NCBI GenBank assembly: GCA_022795155.1
Contig: JAAWGF010000006.1
Location: 1-61,214 of the forward strand
DNA length: 61,214 bases
Direction: 5' to 3'
Source: Bacilli bacterium
GTDB lineage: Bacteria > Bacillota_I > Bacilli_A > RF39 > UBA660
Of the stretch, positions 35,004 to 44,053 are shown piece by piece. Position 1 is the first letter of the stretch. Each line of letters opens with the position of its first letter. The notes under the pieces were generated by a model. The model saw only the letters and a program-made list of their open reading frames with translations, ran no database searches and was not told the DNA's origin. The position numbers and the translations under genes were made by a program.

Positions 35004-36005
35004 ATGAATGTAATTATAACAAATAAATATAATGCAATGTTACAGGGATTAGATATAGATATAATTAAGTCTTTGAATGGAGAATTTGATGTAGAGGAGA
35101 TAGTCTCAACATTCCAAAACTTTTATTTTCAAAGAATGATTTTAGATATAACTGCAGTAAAAGATTATAAAGATATTAAAAATTTGCAAAAGTTATCTAT
35201 TGCCTTAGATATGGAAAAAGTTATTTTGCTTTTAGACGATACTATTGAGAGTTCTTCGACTGAATATTTATCAAAATTAATTTCGATGGGTATTTATAAT
35301 TTTACTAAAAATGCAGAAGGTATTATGTATTTGTACAATAATCCAAATACATATAGAGATGTAGCACATATTCATCAATTAGAGATTGAAAAAAATGATG
35401 ATGGGGATGATAGCGGGGAAGCCTATGTTAGGGGTAGAGGCGCTATTATAATTGGTGTTAAAAATATTACTAAACAGGCGGGGGCTTCAACTTTAATATA
35501 TATGATGAAAAAACTTTTATCAAAACATTATTCTGTTGTTGCAATTGAGGTTGATAAGCGTGATTTTATTTATTTTAATGATAAAGATATGGTAAACGCT
35601 ACTAGTAATGAGATTGGTAATACTGTTGTTAAATATAGCGATAAAGATGTAATATTAATAGATGTTAATACCAGCCGTCAAGCTGAAAGTTTATGCAATG
35701 ATGTTTTATGTTTAGTTGAGCCATCAATTATTAAATTAAATAAATTAATGATGTTAGACAGAAATGCTTTTTCAAAAATAAAAAAGGAAGATAAAAAATT
35801 AATTTTAAATAAAAGTTTACTTAGTTCAAAAGACATTTTAGAGTTTGAGTATGAATCAAAATCAAAGGTTTATTATAATTTACCACCTTTGGATGATCGT
35901 GAACGAAATATTCATGCTTTAAGTAGATTTTTAATTAAATTAGGATTCGAAGTTGATAATGATGAGGAAATGTCAAAAAAGAATAAAATATTGGGGTTGT
36001 TTTAG
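35004..36005 (+). CDS. tadZ: TadZ/CpaE-like localisation ATPase with atypical P-loop
   Basis: 333 residues. An N-terminal receiver-like domain (ILDITAVKDY, VILLLDDTIES) precedes a MinD/ParA-like domain whose loop reads 'GVKNITKQAGASTLIYMM', a deviant Walker A lacking the usual GKT order. That is typical of TadZ proteins, which place the pilus machine at a site on the membrane. 'VILIDVNTSRQAE' is the Walker B-like strand. It is followed by a terminator, so it closes the Tad half of the locus. Confidence 0.75.
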   Translation: MNVIITNKYNAMLQGLDIDIIKSLNGEFDVEEIVSTFQNFYFQRMILDITAVKDYKDIKNLQKLSIALDMEKVILLLDDTIESSSTEYLSKLISMGIYNFTKNAEGIMYLYNNPNTYRDVAHIHQLEIEKNDDGDDSGEAYVRGRGAIIIGVKNITKQAGASTLIYMMKKLLSKHYSVVAIEVDKRDFIYFNDKDMVNATSNEIGNTVVKYSDKDVILIDVNTSRQAESLCNDVLCLVEPSIIKLNKLMMLDRNAFSKIKKEDKKLILNKSLLSSKDILEFEYESKSKVYYNLPPLDDRERNIHALSRFLIKLGFEVDNDEEMSKKNKILGLF

Positions 36006-36013
36006 TAAAAAAT

Positions 36014-36056
36014 GTCAACATTTTATTAATTTTATTTAATAAGTGTTGATTTTTAA
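36014..36056 (+). terminator. Terminator after tadZ
   Basis: An imperfect inverted repeat (TCAACATTTTATT...AATAAGTGTTGA) with a T run. Its right arm contains the -35 box of the next promoter, so ending of one transcript and start of the next are interlocked. Confidence 0.55.
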
Positions 36057-36074
36057 ACTATTTTATTGTATTAT
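36046..36074 (+). promoter_or_regulatory. Promoter of the VirB2-like gene at 36096
   Basis: TTGATT and TATTAT with a 17-base spacer, 21 bases before the start codon; AGGAGG lies between. Confidence 0.65.
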
Positions 36075-36095
36075 TGATTTAGGAGGTATTACATT

Positions 36096-36455
36096 ATGTT
36101 GAATTTAATACAAGTTTTAGAAAATGTTTCTTGCTCAGGTGCTAGTGTTATAGTTGATCAATCTTTACCAGCTACAGTATCTGCTATTATAAATATTTTG
36201 AAGATTGCAATTCCTATTTTAGTTATTATTTTTGGTTTAATTGACTTAGGTAAAGCAGTTATGTCAGCTAAAGAAGACGATATAAAGAAAAATCAAGGCT
36301 TGCTAATTAAACGTGTTATCGTTGCTGTTTTAGTTTTCTTTGTAGTTGCAGTTGTCCAGTTTGTTGTTGGCGTTGTATCTGGTGACGATAAAGAAAATGT
36401 AATAGATTGTATAGATTGCTTTGTTAATAATAACTGTGATCCTGTACAACCATAG
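36096..36455 (+). CDS. VirB2/TrbC-like pilin protein, copy 1
   Basis: 119 residues with two membrane helices (about 30-48 and 70-92) split by a charged loop 'GLIDLGKAVMSAKEDDIKKN'. The G-x-x-D-x-x-K-A loop is shared with the genes at 36595, 51702, 52637 and (more weakly) 53015. The tail has four Cys (DCIDC, NNC and an early SCSG). The plan fits the pilin or conjugation-channel VirB2/TrbC group. It has its own promoter and is bracketed by terminators, which fits high expression. Confidence 0.7.
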   Translation: MLNLIQVLENVSCSGASVIVDQSLPATVSAIINILKIAIPILVIIFGLIDLGKAVMSAKEDDIKKNQGLLIKRVIVAVLVFFVVAVVQFVVGVVSGDDKENVIDCIDCFVNNNCDPVQP

Positions 36456-36504
36456 ATTTTATCCATTAAAATTTTTATTAGGTTTATGCTTTAATGTGTT
36501 TTTT

Positions 36505-36527
36505 AGAGAGTTTATTGACTCTCTTTT
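36505..36527 (+). terminator. Terminator after the VirB2-like gene at 36096
   Basis: AGAGAGT (36505-36511) pairs perfectly with ACTCTCT (36518-36524) around a 6-base loop, followed by Ts. Confidence 0.65.
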
Positions 36528-36541
36528 ATTGTGGTGGCCTA

Positions 36542-36570
36542 TTGAATAAATTTTTATAATTTGATACAAT
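36542..36570 (+). promoter_or_regulatory. Promoter of the gene at 36595
   Basis: TTGAAT and TACAAT with a 17-base spacer, 24 bases before the ATG. Confidence 0.6.
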
Positions 36571-36594
36571 TATATATGAATATTGGAGGATTAT

Positions 36595-36942
36595 ATGAAA
36601 AAAATTAAATATATATTTATTCTTTGTTTAATGAATCTTTTTTCTTTTTCTAATAAAGCTATGGCAGCACCTAACTGTAAAACAACCATTGGTGGCGATT
36701 TAACCATTTTTATTAAAGATTTATTTGATATGATTAAATGGATTGCTTTGGCGGTTGGCATTGCTTTAGGCATGCTGGATTTCTTTAAGGCCATTACTGG
36801 AAAAGATGATGATCTTAAAAAGGCAGCACAAAAGTTTGTTAAGAGATTAATTGGTATTGTTGCTTTATTTATTTTACCAGTAATATTAGATTGGGTTTTA
36901 GACATATCGGGAATTGATCATGGTGGAACCTGTTTAGAATGA
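36595..36942 (+). CDS. VirB2/TrbC-like pilin protein with signal peptide, copy 2
   Basis: 115 residues from the ATG at 36595 with GGAGG upstream; an in-frame TTG at 36583 is less likely. Signal peptide (MKKIKYIFILCLMNLFSFSNKAMA), then two helices around the loop 'GMLDFFKAITGKDDDLKKA', the same core as in copy 1. One early and one late Cys may pair (PNCK, GTCLE). It ends in TGA. It precedes the two large VirB6-like proteins, matching VirB2-VirB6 order in many type IV loci. Confidence 0.7.
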   Translation: MKKIKYIFILCLMNLFSFSNKAMAAPNCKTTIGGDLTIFIKDLFDMIKWIALAVGIALGMLDFFKAITGKDDDLKKAAQKFVKRLIGIVALFILPVILDWVLDISGIDHGGTCLE

Positions 36943-36966
36943 TTTATGCTAGAAAGAAGGATGTAA

Positions 36967-39078
36967 ATGGGAATAGAGTCTTTATCTAGTCTTAGAACTA
37001 TGTTTGCTAAAGCGGATATTTTTATAGCAAAAATGATTAGTAAAATCTATTCGCTTATTTTACAACTGGCCGATGTTAATATAGTAAACCAATATGTTAA
37101 AGATGTGATTGAACGGGTGTATGGCATTATTGGTCTTTTCATGTTGTTTAAATTAGCCTTAATAATAATTAATTATATAGTTGACCCAGAAAAACAGCAA
37201 GCCGTGGGAAATATTGTAAAGCGAACTATTATAGCCTTAGTTTTAATTCCTACTGTCCCTGTTGTTTTTGAAAAAGCATATGAATTACAGGGTATTATCT
37301 TACAAAATAATATAATTGGGAATATTATATTAGGAAAGCCCGAACAGAATGAACAAGGTGGAGGTGATGAACAGGGGGAAATGGCATCAATTAGTGATGA
37401 AGTGTCCTATTTAATATTTAGCAATTTCCTTGATTATAATACTTCGGGGGCTTTGGAGCTTGCATTTTCTGATTGCCCAAATATTTTTTTGGAGCCAGAT
37501 AATACAACAAAAACAGTGGGTTTGAATAGTTATGAATATTGTTGCCATGGTTTTTTGTGCCCTGGTATGCCAAAATGTGGTTATTATTTATATTATCCTG
37601 CACAAAGAGATCATATATATGGTTGGCCAGATGAAGATGGTAATTATCCTGATAGCCGTGATGTTTATTATGCATGTAAATCTGGTGATGTTTATAGTGA
37701 ATTTGGCAAAGAGCATATTAAACCTATTATATTCTTTGATAATTGGACGCATTATTGTGGTATTAGAGATGGAAAATACATTTATGATTTAATAAATAAG
37801 GGAAGAGAAGAAAAGTCTGTATCAACAATTTTGTCTATGGAAATTGTAACTGCGATTGAAAATGATCCTATGTTTTACGAGGGTAGTAAAGATAAATGTT
37901 TACCAGCTGATAGGCAACTTAATTCTGATGGTGATTTTGTCTTCGACTATAATTTTTTAGCTGCAACATTATCAGGAATTGCTGTAACTTTTTTACTTAT
38001 TATTATTTGTGTTGATATTGCAATAAGAACAATTAAATTGGCTTTTTTACAGGTTATATCACCTATACCAGTTATTTCTTATATTGATGTTAAAGATAGC
38101 AAACTGTTTAGTGGGTGGGTAAAAGAATCTGTTACAACATATTTGCAATTATTTATTAGATTAGCAGTTGTATTTTTCTCAGTACTGTTATTTAGATGGT
38201 TATCAGAATCGGTAGCAAACAATACTGCAATTGTTAATATATTTATGATAATTGGGATTTTATTATTTACATTTCAAATGCCTAGATTATTATGTGAACT
38301 GTTTAATTTGAATAAGGAGAATGGGTTTTTAAGTTTAATTAAAAATGCTGGTAAATTTGCTATTGGAGCTTCTGCTATAGGTATTTCTACTATAGGAGGA
38401 ACAGCAGCTAATATCGCTGCTACCCCTAATAACATAAGAAATGTAAAACCTAGTTTTGCAAATGCATCTAGTAGCATTAAAAACCTTAAATATAATTTAT
38501 CTCAAACTAGTGGTTTGTTTGGTAAATTAGGTGTATTTAAATCTACTGTAAAGAATGTAGCTAGTGCACCGTTTAGTATTTTGAGGATTCCTGGTAGTAT
38601 TGTGGCTGGTGGAATTAGTTCTGGAGCTAAAACAGTTAAAAAATTGTATGATAATAAGGGAGTTTATAATACTGGTGATGTAACATCTAGTATTCGTGAA
38701 AGTAGTATGAATCGTGAATCAAGGATGTATGGTTTGATTGGATTAGATCAGAACGATATAAAATCAGAAATTAGCGCACTTGAGACTCGTCAAGCTAATT
38801 TGCAAACATCATATGAGCAAGGACGTGATAATTTGTCTTTTAAGTTGTCTAGTGATAGTAATTCTGACGATATTAAAAAAGCTTTCGAACAAGAATATGA
38901 AAGCTATGCTGAATATGTCAGTGATATGACTGCGCAAGGCAATAGTTCACATATCATAAGTGAGGATAAGTATAATGATTATGATGAATTATATTCAAAT
39001 CAAAATGATATGGAAAAGGAAATGGATGAAATAAAGGAAAGATTAAAATTATTAAAAGCTCGTATAAAAGAAAAATAA
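36967..39078 (+). CDS. VirB6/TrbL-like polytopic membrane protein, copy 1
   Basis: 703 residues. Helices near the N-terminus (about 47-70, 80-100), a Cys-containing outer loop (about 115-335: YCCHGFLCPGMPKCGYY), a core of helices at about 335-450 with 'AFLQVISPIPVISYIDVKDSKLFSGWVKESV', and a soluble C-terminal part with a coiled coil (about 600-700). The 'L..SPIPIISYI..KD' core is typical of Gram-positive TrbL/VirB6-like channel proteins. AAGAAGG precedes the ATG. It is paralogous to the next gene in the membrane core but not in the loop or tail. Confidence 0.75.
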   Translation: MGIESLSSLRTMFAKADIFIAKMISKIYSLILQLADVNIVNQYVKDVIERVYGIIGLFMLFKLALIIINYIVDPEKQQAVGNIVKRTIIALVLIPTVPVVFEKAYELQGIILQNNIIGNIILGKPEQNEQGGGDEQGEMASISDEVSYLIFSNFLDYNTSGALELAFSDCPNIFLEPDNTTKTVGLNSYEYCCHGFLCPGMPKCGYYLYYPAQRDHIYGWPDEDGNYPDSRDVYYACKSGDVYSEFGKEHIKPIIFFDNWTHYCGIRDGKYIYDLINKGREEKSVSTILSMEIVTAIENDPMFYEGSKDKCLPADRQLNSDGDFVFDYNFLAATLSGIAVTFLLIIICVDIAIRTIKLAFLQVISPIPVISYIDVKDSKLFSGWVKESVTTYLQLFIRLAVVFFSVLLFRWLSESVANNTAIVNIFMIIGILLFTFQMPRLLCELFNLNKENGFLSLIKNAGKFAIGASAIGISTIGGTAANIAATPNNIRNVKPSFANASSSIKNLKYNLSQTSGLFGKLGVFKSTVKNVASAPFSILRIPGSIVAGGISSGAKTVKKLYDNKGVYNTGDVTSSIRESSMNRESRMYGLIGLDQNDIKSEISALETRQANLQTSYEQGRDNLSFKLSSDSNSDDIKKAFEQEYESYAEYVSDMTAQGNSSHIISEDKYNDYDELYSNQNDMEKEMDEIKERLKLLKARIKEK

Positions 39079-39090
39079 TTATGAAAATAA

Positions 39091-39120
39091 TTGAATTATG
39101 GTATTAATATATGCTATACT
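39091..39120 (+). promoter_or_regulatory. Possible internal promoter before 39157
   Basis: TTGAAT and TATACT with an 18-base spacer, just after the stop of the first VirB6-like gene. Confidence 0.5.
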
Positions 39121-39156
39121 AATATAATACATAAAAAATCAGGAGGTGTCATAGGA

Positions 39157-41385
39157 ATGGTTACAGCAGTGCTTAATTGGTTAAGTGCTTTAACATTTAG
39201 ATTTATTGGTTTTATGGTAAGTTCATTATATAATTTAATAATTATGTTAGCAGATGCTAATTTATTAGGTAATGAGGCATTTGACAATGTAAAAAACAAT
39301 ATTTTTGGACTTATTGGCTTGTTTATGATTTTTAAGCTGACATTTACCATTATTCAATATATTACAGATCCAGATAAAATTGCTGATAAACAAGTAGGTG
39401 CTGGCAAGATTATAAAAAAGGTTGTAGTTGTTTTAGTTTTATTAGGAACTATAAATACAATTTTTGAAAAAGCTTTTGAATTGCAAGGATTAATTCTTAA
39501 TGGTGCTGTTTTAGAAAGATTAGTTTTTGGTGATAATGCTAGTAGTTCTGGAGAAACTCAAGGTGCTGTTTCTAGTCCTGATTCTGAATATATTGATCCA
39601 AACGTTTCAGGCTCAAATATTAAAACATCAGATTATTTGGCATATTCAATTTTGGCACCTTTTGTTTCATTTAATACAGATGATGATATATGGGGTGGCA
39701 AAGATAAACATAATGTTACAAAGGTCATGTTAGATGGCTGTGATGAATTTATTATGGCAACGGATGCTAGTTTGAAGAAAGATTCAATTTGCCATAGTCA
39801 TTGTTCTAAGATAATAAAAGAAGAAGACCCAGATATATATGAATCTATGTGTCAAGGTTTGGAAGAAAGAAATATGTATAAGGCTCTTATTGATGTGGCT
39901 ATGCTAAGAATTAATAAAAAGGCTGTGCTACATGTAGATGGACTATTTGGTCTTTTGATTGGTGCTGTATGTATAGTTGTTTTAATAATAATTGTGGTTG
40001 GGGTTGCTATACGCAGCGTTAAATTATCATTTTTAAGTTTAATTGCGCCTCTTCCAATTATTTCATACATCGAACCAAAAGATGATTCAAATAGTATGTT
40101 TAGTAAATGGTCAAAGGAAACCATTAAAACCTTTTTGGAGTTATTTATAAGATTGCTTGCCTTCTATTTTGCAATATTAATAATTACAAAGGTTTTAACT
40201 AATCAAAATGGTATTGCAAGTTATTCTGGGACTACTTACACATTTAGGACACATCCGCTTGTAATTATATTTTTAATTATTGGTTGTTTCTTATTTGCTC
40301 TTCAACTTCCAAAATTGATTGAAAACTTATTTGGAAGTTTAGGAGGATTCGCTAGGGATGCCAAGAGTACTAGTGCTTTAGCTGCTGGATTAGGAGGTAT
40401 AGCTGGTGGTATAATTGGCGGTGCATTTGGTAACATGATTGGTACTGGTAAAAGAATTTATGATGAAAATGATGGCCGTTTGGGAATTGGAGGCGTTGCT
40501 AGGTCTGCTTTCGCTTTTGGAACTGGTGCAGTTGGGACAGGTTTTAGGTCAATTGGGGGAGCCTTTAAAAATATTAAAAAATCTGGTGAAGGTTTATCTG
40601 GGATGAATCTTTATACTGGTTCTAAAACAATTGCTTCAGGGGCGATTGCTAGAACAGGTGCAATTAGAAATGCTAGGGCAATTCAATATAGGACAGCCAG
40701 CGGAAGTGATCGGTCAGCTTATCCAGCTTTTTCACCAATTAAAAGGGCATATGGGCGTTTTGCCGATATGGCTGGCATTAAGGATCAATATAGTCCTACT
40801 GGTCGTATAAAGGGTGACATAAAAAATATTGAAGGTCAATTGCGTGATGCTCAGAACGAGTTCTCGAGAATTAGTAGTGATCGTATGGCGGCAATGCAAC
40901 AATATAATAGTGCAGTTGCGGCAAGACAAAAACTAGAAGATAGTAGTCCAAATTTTGATACGGAAATGTTTGAACAGTTAGGTGGAAGTTATAACAATCA
41001 ACTAAATGATTTTATGTTTAATGTCAATGGTGTAAACAAGAGGTTTAATGAATTATCATATCAGGAATATAGACAGTTATATACTAGTGCTAGAAGTGGT
41101 GTAAGTGCTAATGATTTAGCTGCATTTGATAGCAAATTTAATATGACTAATACAACAAACTTCTCATTATTAAGAGGTCGTGTTGATGATGAAATTAAGC
41201 GTATTGATCAATATAATAGAGATTTAGCAAATGCTACTAGTCAAGAGTCATATTGGAAAACTAAGTATGATAGTGTAAATGGTGATTATGTTAAATATCA
41301 AACTGCTATTTCTCAAATGAATAAAGATTTAGCAACGAAGAATAAGGATTCTGAAACTTTAGCAAAAGCAATAAAGAAATCTTAA
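39157..41385 (+). CDS. VirB6/TrbL-like polytopic membrane protein, copy 2
   Basis: 742 residues from the ATG at 39157 (AGGAGG 10 bases upstream); a longer in-frame start at 39091 has no such site and lies in the promoter. Membrane core 'SFLSLIAPLPIISYIEPKDDSN' and 'LGLIGLFMIFKL'-type segments align with copy 1. The outer loop (about 125-265) differs. The tail has a Gly/Ala-rich stretch (about 405-470, GGIAGGIIGGAFG) and a long charged coiled coil (about 560-740). It probably forms part of the translocation channel. Confidence 0.78.
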   Translation: MVTAVLNWLSALTFRFIGFMVSSLYNLIIMLADANLLGNEAFDNVKNNIFGLIGLFMIFKLTFTIIQYITDPDKIADKQVGAGKIIKKVVVVLVLLGTINTIFEKAFELQGLILNGAVLERLVFGDNASSSGETQGAVSSPDSEYIDPNVSGSNIKTSDYLAYSILAPFVSFNTDDDIWGGKDKHNVTKVMLDGCDEFIMATDASLKKDSICHSHCSKIIKEEDPDIYESMCQGLEERNMYKALIDVAMLRINKKAVLHVDGLFGLLIGAVCIVVLIIIVVGVAIRSVKLSFLSLIAPLPIISYIEPKDDSNSMFSKWSKETIKTFLELFIRLLAFYFAILIITKVLTNQNGIASYSGTTYTFRTHPLVIIFLIIGCFLFALQLPKLIENLFGSLGGFARDAKSTSALAAGLGGIAGGIIGGAFGNMIGTGKRIYDENDGRLGIGGVARSAFAFGTGAVGTGFRSIGGAFKNIKKSGEGLSGMNLYTGSKTIASGAIARTGAIRNARAIQYRTASGSDRSAYPAFSPIKRAYGRFADMAGIKDQYSPTGRIKGDIKNIEGQLRDAQNEFSRISSDRMAAMQQYNSAVAARQKLEDSSPNFDTEMFEQLGGSYNNQLNDFMFNVNGVNKRFNELSYQEYRQLYTSARSGVSANDLAAFDSKFNMTNTTNFSLLRGRVDDEIKRIDQYNRDLANATSQESYWKTKYDSVNGDYVKYQTAISQMNKDLATKNKDSETLAKAIKKS

Positions 41386-41399
41386 AAGGAGGGGAACTA

Positions 41400-41720
41400 G
41401 TGAATAATTTTTTGATACCAGCAAATTCAAAAAAATCAGCTTTAATTTTAGGCTTATTTAAAATCGCCGATTTAGTAATTTTATCAATTGGTGTAATTAT
41501 TTCCTTTATTTTACTTTTGGCTTTGCCTATAGAACAAATGGCTTATACATTAATTGCGTTAACACCAGGTATATTTTGCGCATTTTTGGTGTTTCCACTT
41601 GCTTATTATCATAATGTTAGAAAATTTATTTCAATATTTTTTAAATATATTACATCGCGACAGAAGTATGTATGGAAAGGTTGGTGTTACATAGATGAAG
41701 TCAACAAATTCAAAAAGTAA
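41400..41720 (+). CDS. PrgI family protein (VirB3-like)
   Basis: 106 residues from a GTG with AGGAGGGG upstream. Two closely spaced helices (about 21-43 and 48-68) follow a short start 'NNFLIPANSKKSALILGLF', then a basic tail. PrgI proteins are the Gram-positive partner of VirB3 and lie next to VirB4 in conjugative loci, as here. Its end overlaps the next start by 26 bases, implying coupling to the ATPase. Confidence 0.85.
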   Translation: MNNFLIPANSKKSALILGLFKIADLVILSIGVIISFILLLALPIEQMAYTLIALTPGIFCAFLVFPLAYYHNVRKFISIFFKYITSRQKYVWKGWCYIDEVNKFKK

Positions 41721-42255
41721 ATATACAAATGATGTCTTTGTACCAGTTAAAAGCATTACTAATGGTATGATTATTTTAGATGATAATTTAAAAGTGTCTG
41801 GGGTTAAAATTAGACCAAGAAATATCTTTATTTTAGAACAAGAGGCACAAGATATAATTATTTCTAATTTAAAAAATGTTTATAATATGATTGATTATGA
41901 ATTTTGGATAATTGTAGCTGATCGTCCAGTTGATATCCATGTTTATTTATCACAACTTCAACTTTTATATAATTCGGTTACAAGTCAGGCTAAAAGAAAA
42001 TTAATTACACAAGATATTCAAAAAGCGAATATGTTTATGAATAATAATGTAGTTGATACTGAATATTTTTTGTTATTTAAGCACAAGGATATTGAGGTAA
42101 TACAAAAAAGGATTAGAAATTTAATTAATAATTTTGCAAACGCAGGATTAACAACTGCGCAAACTTCTAATGATGATTTAAGAATGGTTTTGGATAATTT
42201 CTTAAATGGTGGACAAACAACGACATTTGGGACGGTGATGAGCGATGGATATTAA
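41695..42255 (+). CDS. VirB4/ConE-like ATPase, separate N-terminal domain
   Basis: 186 residues, beginning inside PrgI. It corresponds to the N-terminal domain of VirB4-type ATPases ('VKSITNGMIILDDNLKVSGVKIRP', then 'YDFEFWIIVADRPVD'-like strands, a 'FKHKDIEVIQKRI' helix). It has no P-loop. It ends 11 bases inside the next frame (ATG at 42245), and together the two (186+594 residues) equal a normal VirB4. The split is real in this sequence; whether the protein is naturally in two pieces or frameshifted is unresolved. Confidence 0.75.
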   Translation: MKSTNSKSKYTNDVFVPVKSITNGMIILDDNLKVSGVKIRPRNIFILEQEAQDIIISNLKNVYNMIDYEFWIIVADRPVDIHVYLSQLQLLYNSVTSQAKRKLITQDIQKANMFMNNNVVDTEYFLLFKHKDIEVIQKRIRNLINNFANAGLTTAQTSNDDLRMVLDNFLNGGQTTTFGTVMSDGY

Positions 42256-44029
42256 GAGTCAAATAGCGCCTAAAGGGCTAGAATTTAGGGCGTCAGATTT
42301 CATAATTAGCGATAAACATGCTTCTATTATGACTGTTGTTTCATATCCAAAATATATTGAACCAGGCTATTTATCATCTTTAACAAGTATGTCAGGTATA
42401 AAGGTGGTTATTAAACATTTACCTTTACCTTTTGATATTTTAAGAAAAATGTTAAATAAAGAAATTGCTGATTTAAAGCAAAGATACCATGAAGAAAATG
42501 ATAAAACGATTCAAGAACGTATTAGACAGGATTATGAATCGCTTGAGCAGTTTATTTCACAGATTGCGGCAAGTCAGTCTAAAATTTATGATTTTCAGAT
42601 GCATATCATGATTACTGCTGATTCTGCTGAAGAATTGACAAGTAAGAAATTTCAAGTTAGGAATTATTTAGAAGCTATGGAACTTAAAGCCTTTCCTTTA
42701 AGATTTGAACAGGAGAAGGTACTAAAGTCTATGATTCCAATATTTCCTAAACAAGATATTGAAGATAGGATTGGAACTCCTATTCCAACTCCGACGATGG
42801 CAGCTATGTATCCGTTTATTTTTGATAGTATTAAAGACCCAGGGCTTGCAACATTACTAGGTGTTGATTTTTCTGGGGGTGTTATTCTATTCAATCAATT
42901 TTTATTTCAAATCAAAAAAGAGCATAACCGTAATAATGCCAATTTAATAATACTTGGTACTTCAGGATCGGGTAAATCGACAGCAGCTAAATTGATAATG
43001 CGTTCACATATTAGAAATAATTGTCAAATTGTTATTATTGACCCTGAGGGTGAATTTGAAGAAATGGCAAATATGTATGAGGGTGATTTTATTGATTTAG
43101 GAAAAGGTGGAGAATATGGTATGATTAATCCACTTGAGGTTGTTTTGGATGCTGATGATGATGAAATAAAAGGAGGATTAGGATATACAGTTTTAACAAG
43201 AACTTTACAAACGATAAAGGCCTTTCTTAAATATTATGATCCTGATATAGAGGAAGACGTGCTAACAATGTTTAGTGAGGTTGTGCAAGATACCTATAGA
43301 CGTTTCGGAATGAATTTTGATACAGATTTTACTAAGTTTAAATCCGAGGATTATCCAACATTTAGAGACGTTTATGCAACAATTAAAGGTAGAATTTTAT
43401 CGATGCCTGAGCAAAGTCATGAAAAAGATATATTGGAAAAATTGGAAATAAAGATTAGGCCAATCACAAAAGAACTAAAATATTATTTTGATGGTCATAC
43501 GACTATCTCTTCTAATAGTCAGTTTATTGTTTTTAATATAAGAGAACTTATGAATGCTGATACAAATATAAGAAACGCTTTATTTTTCAATATTTTAAAA
43601 TATGCTTGGGGTCTTACTTTGGATAGATCTATTAATACCGTTTTAACGGTTGATGAAGCGCATGTATTACTTAGTGGTAATAACACTTTAGGAGCCGATT
43701 TCTTAGCGCAAATTCAAAGGCGTGCCCGTAAATATAATACAGGTACAATAATCATTACACAACAACCTAGTGATTTTAGTGATCCACATGTTATAACACA
43801 AGGTAAGGCTATTTTTGATAATGCGTCTTATTATTTAATAATGGGACTTAAAAAACAAGCTGTTGAGGATTTGTCTCGACTAATAGATTTGAATGAAAAC
43901 GAAAAGGAGAGTATAAAAAGGTATAATCAAGGTGAGGCTTTATTTGTTTGTGGTAGTAGGCGTATGCGAATTAATGTTGTTGTGACAGAACAAGAATTAG
44001 ATTCATTTGGTAGTGGTGGTGGTTACTAA
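42245..44029 (+). CDS. VirB4/ConE-like type IV secretion ATPase, catalytic part
   Basis: 594 residues. Opens with 'APKGLEF' and the FtsK/HerA-like domain; Walker A is L237-GTSGSGKST (Lys244), a 'IIDPEGEFEEM' strand follows, Walker B is 'TVDEAHVLL' (Asp470-Glu471) and the arginine-finger region is 'IQRRARKYNTGTIIITQQPSDF'. This motor powers type IV secretion and pilus dynamics. The start ATG lies three bases beyond an in-frame TGA (TGA-GCG-ATG), and a GGTGATG lies upstream as a weak ribosome site. Confidence 0.93.
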   Translation: MDIKSQIAPKGLEFRASDFIISDKHASIMTVVSYPKYIEPGYLSSLTSMSGIKVVIKHLPLPFDILRKMLNKEIADLKQRYHEENDKTIQERIRQDYESLEQFISQIAASQSKIYDFQMHIMITADSAEELTSKKFQVRNYLEAMELKAFPLRFEQEKVLKSMIPIFPKQDIEDRIGTPIPTPTMAAMYPFIFDSIKDPGLATLLGVDFSGGVILFNQFLFQIKKEHNRNNANLIILGTSGSGKSTAAKLIMRSHIRNNCQIVIIDPEGEFEEMANMYEGDFIDLGKGGEYGMINPLEVVLDADDDEIKGGLGYTVLTRTLQTIKAFLKYYDPDIEEDVLTMFSEVVQDTYRRFGMNFDTDFTKFKSEDYPTFRDVYATIKGRILSMPEQSHEKDILEKLEIKIRPITKELKYYFDGHTTISSNSQFIVFNIRELMNADTNIRNALFFNILKYAWGLTLDRSINTVLTVDEAHVLLSGNNTLGADFLAQIQRRARKYNTGTIIITQQPSDFSDPHVITQGKAIFDNASYYLIMGLKKQAVEDLSRLIDLNENEKESIKRYNQGEALFVCGSRRMRINVVVTEQELDSFGSGGGY

Positions 44030-44053
44030 TACCAATATTGGTGGTGATTAGAA

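Noticed and set aside
42239..42255. Programmed frameshift at the VirB4 junction
   Set aside because: There is no slippery heptamer or downstream structure that I can see; overlap with re-initiation explains the junction more simply, so I list only the split itself.
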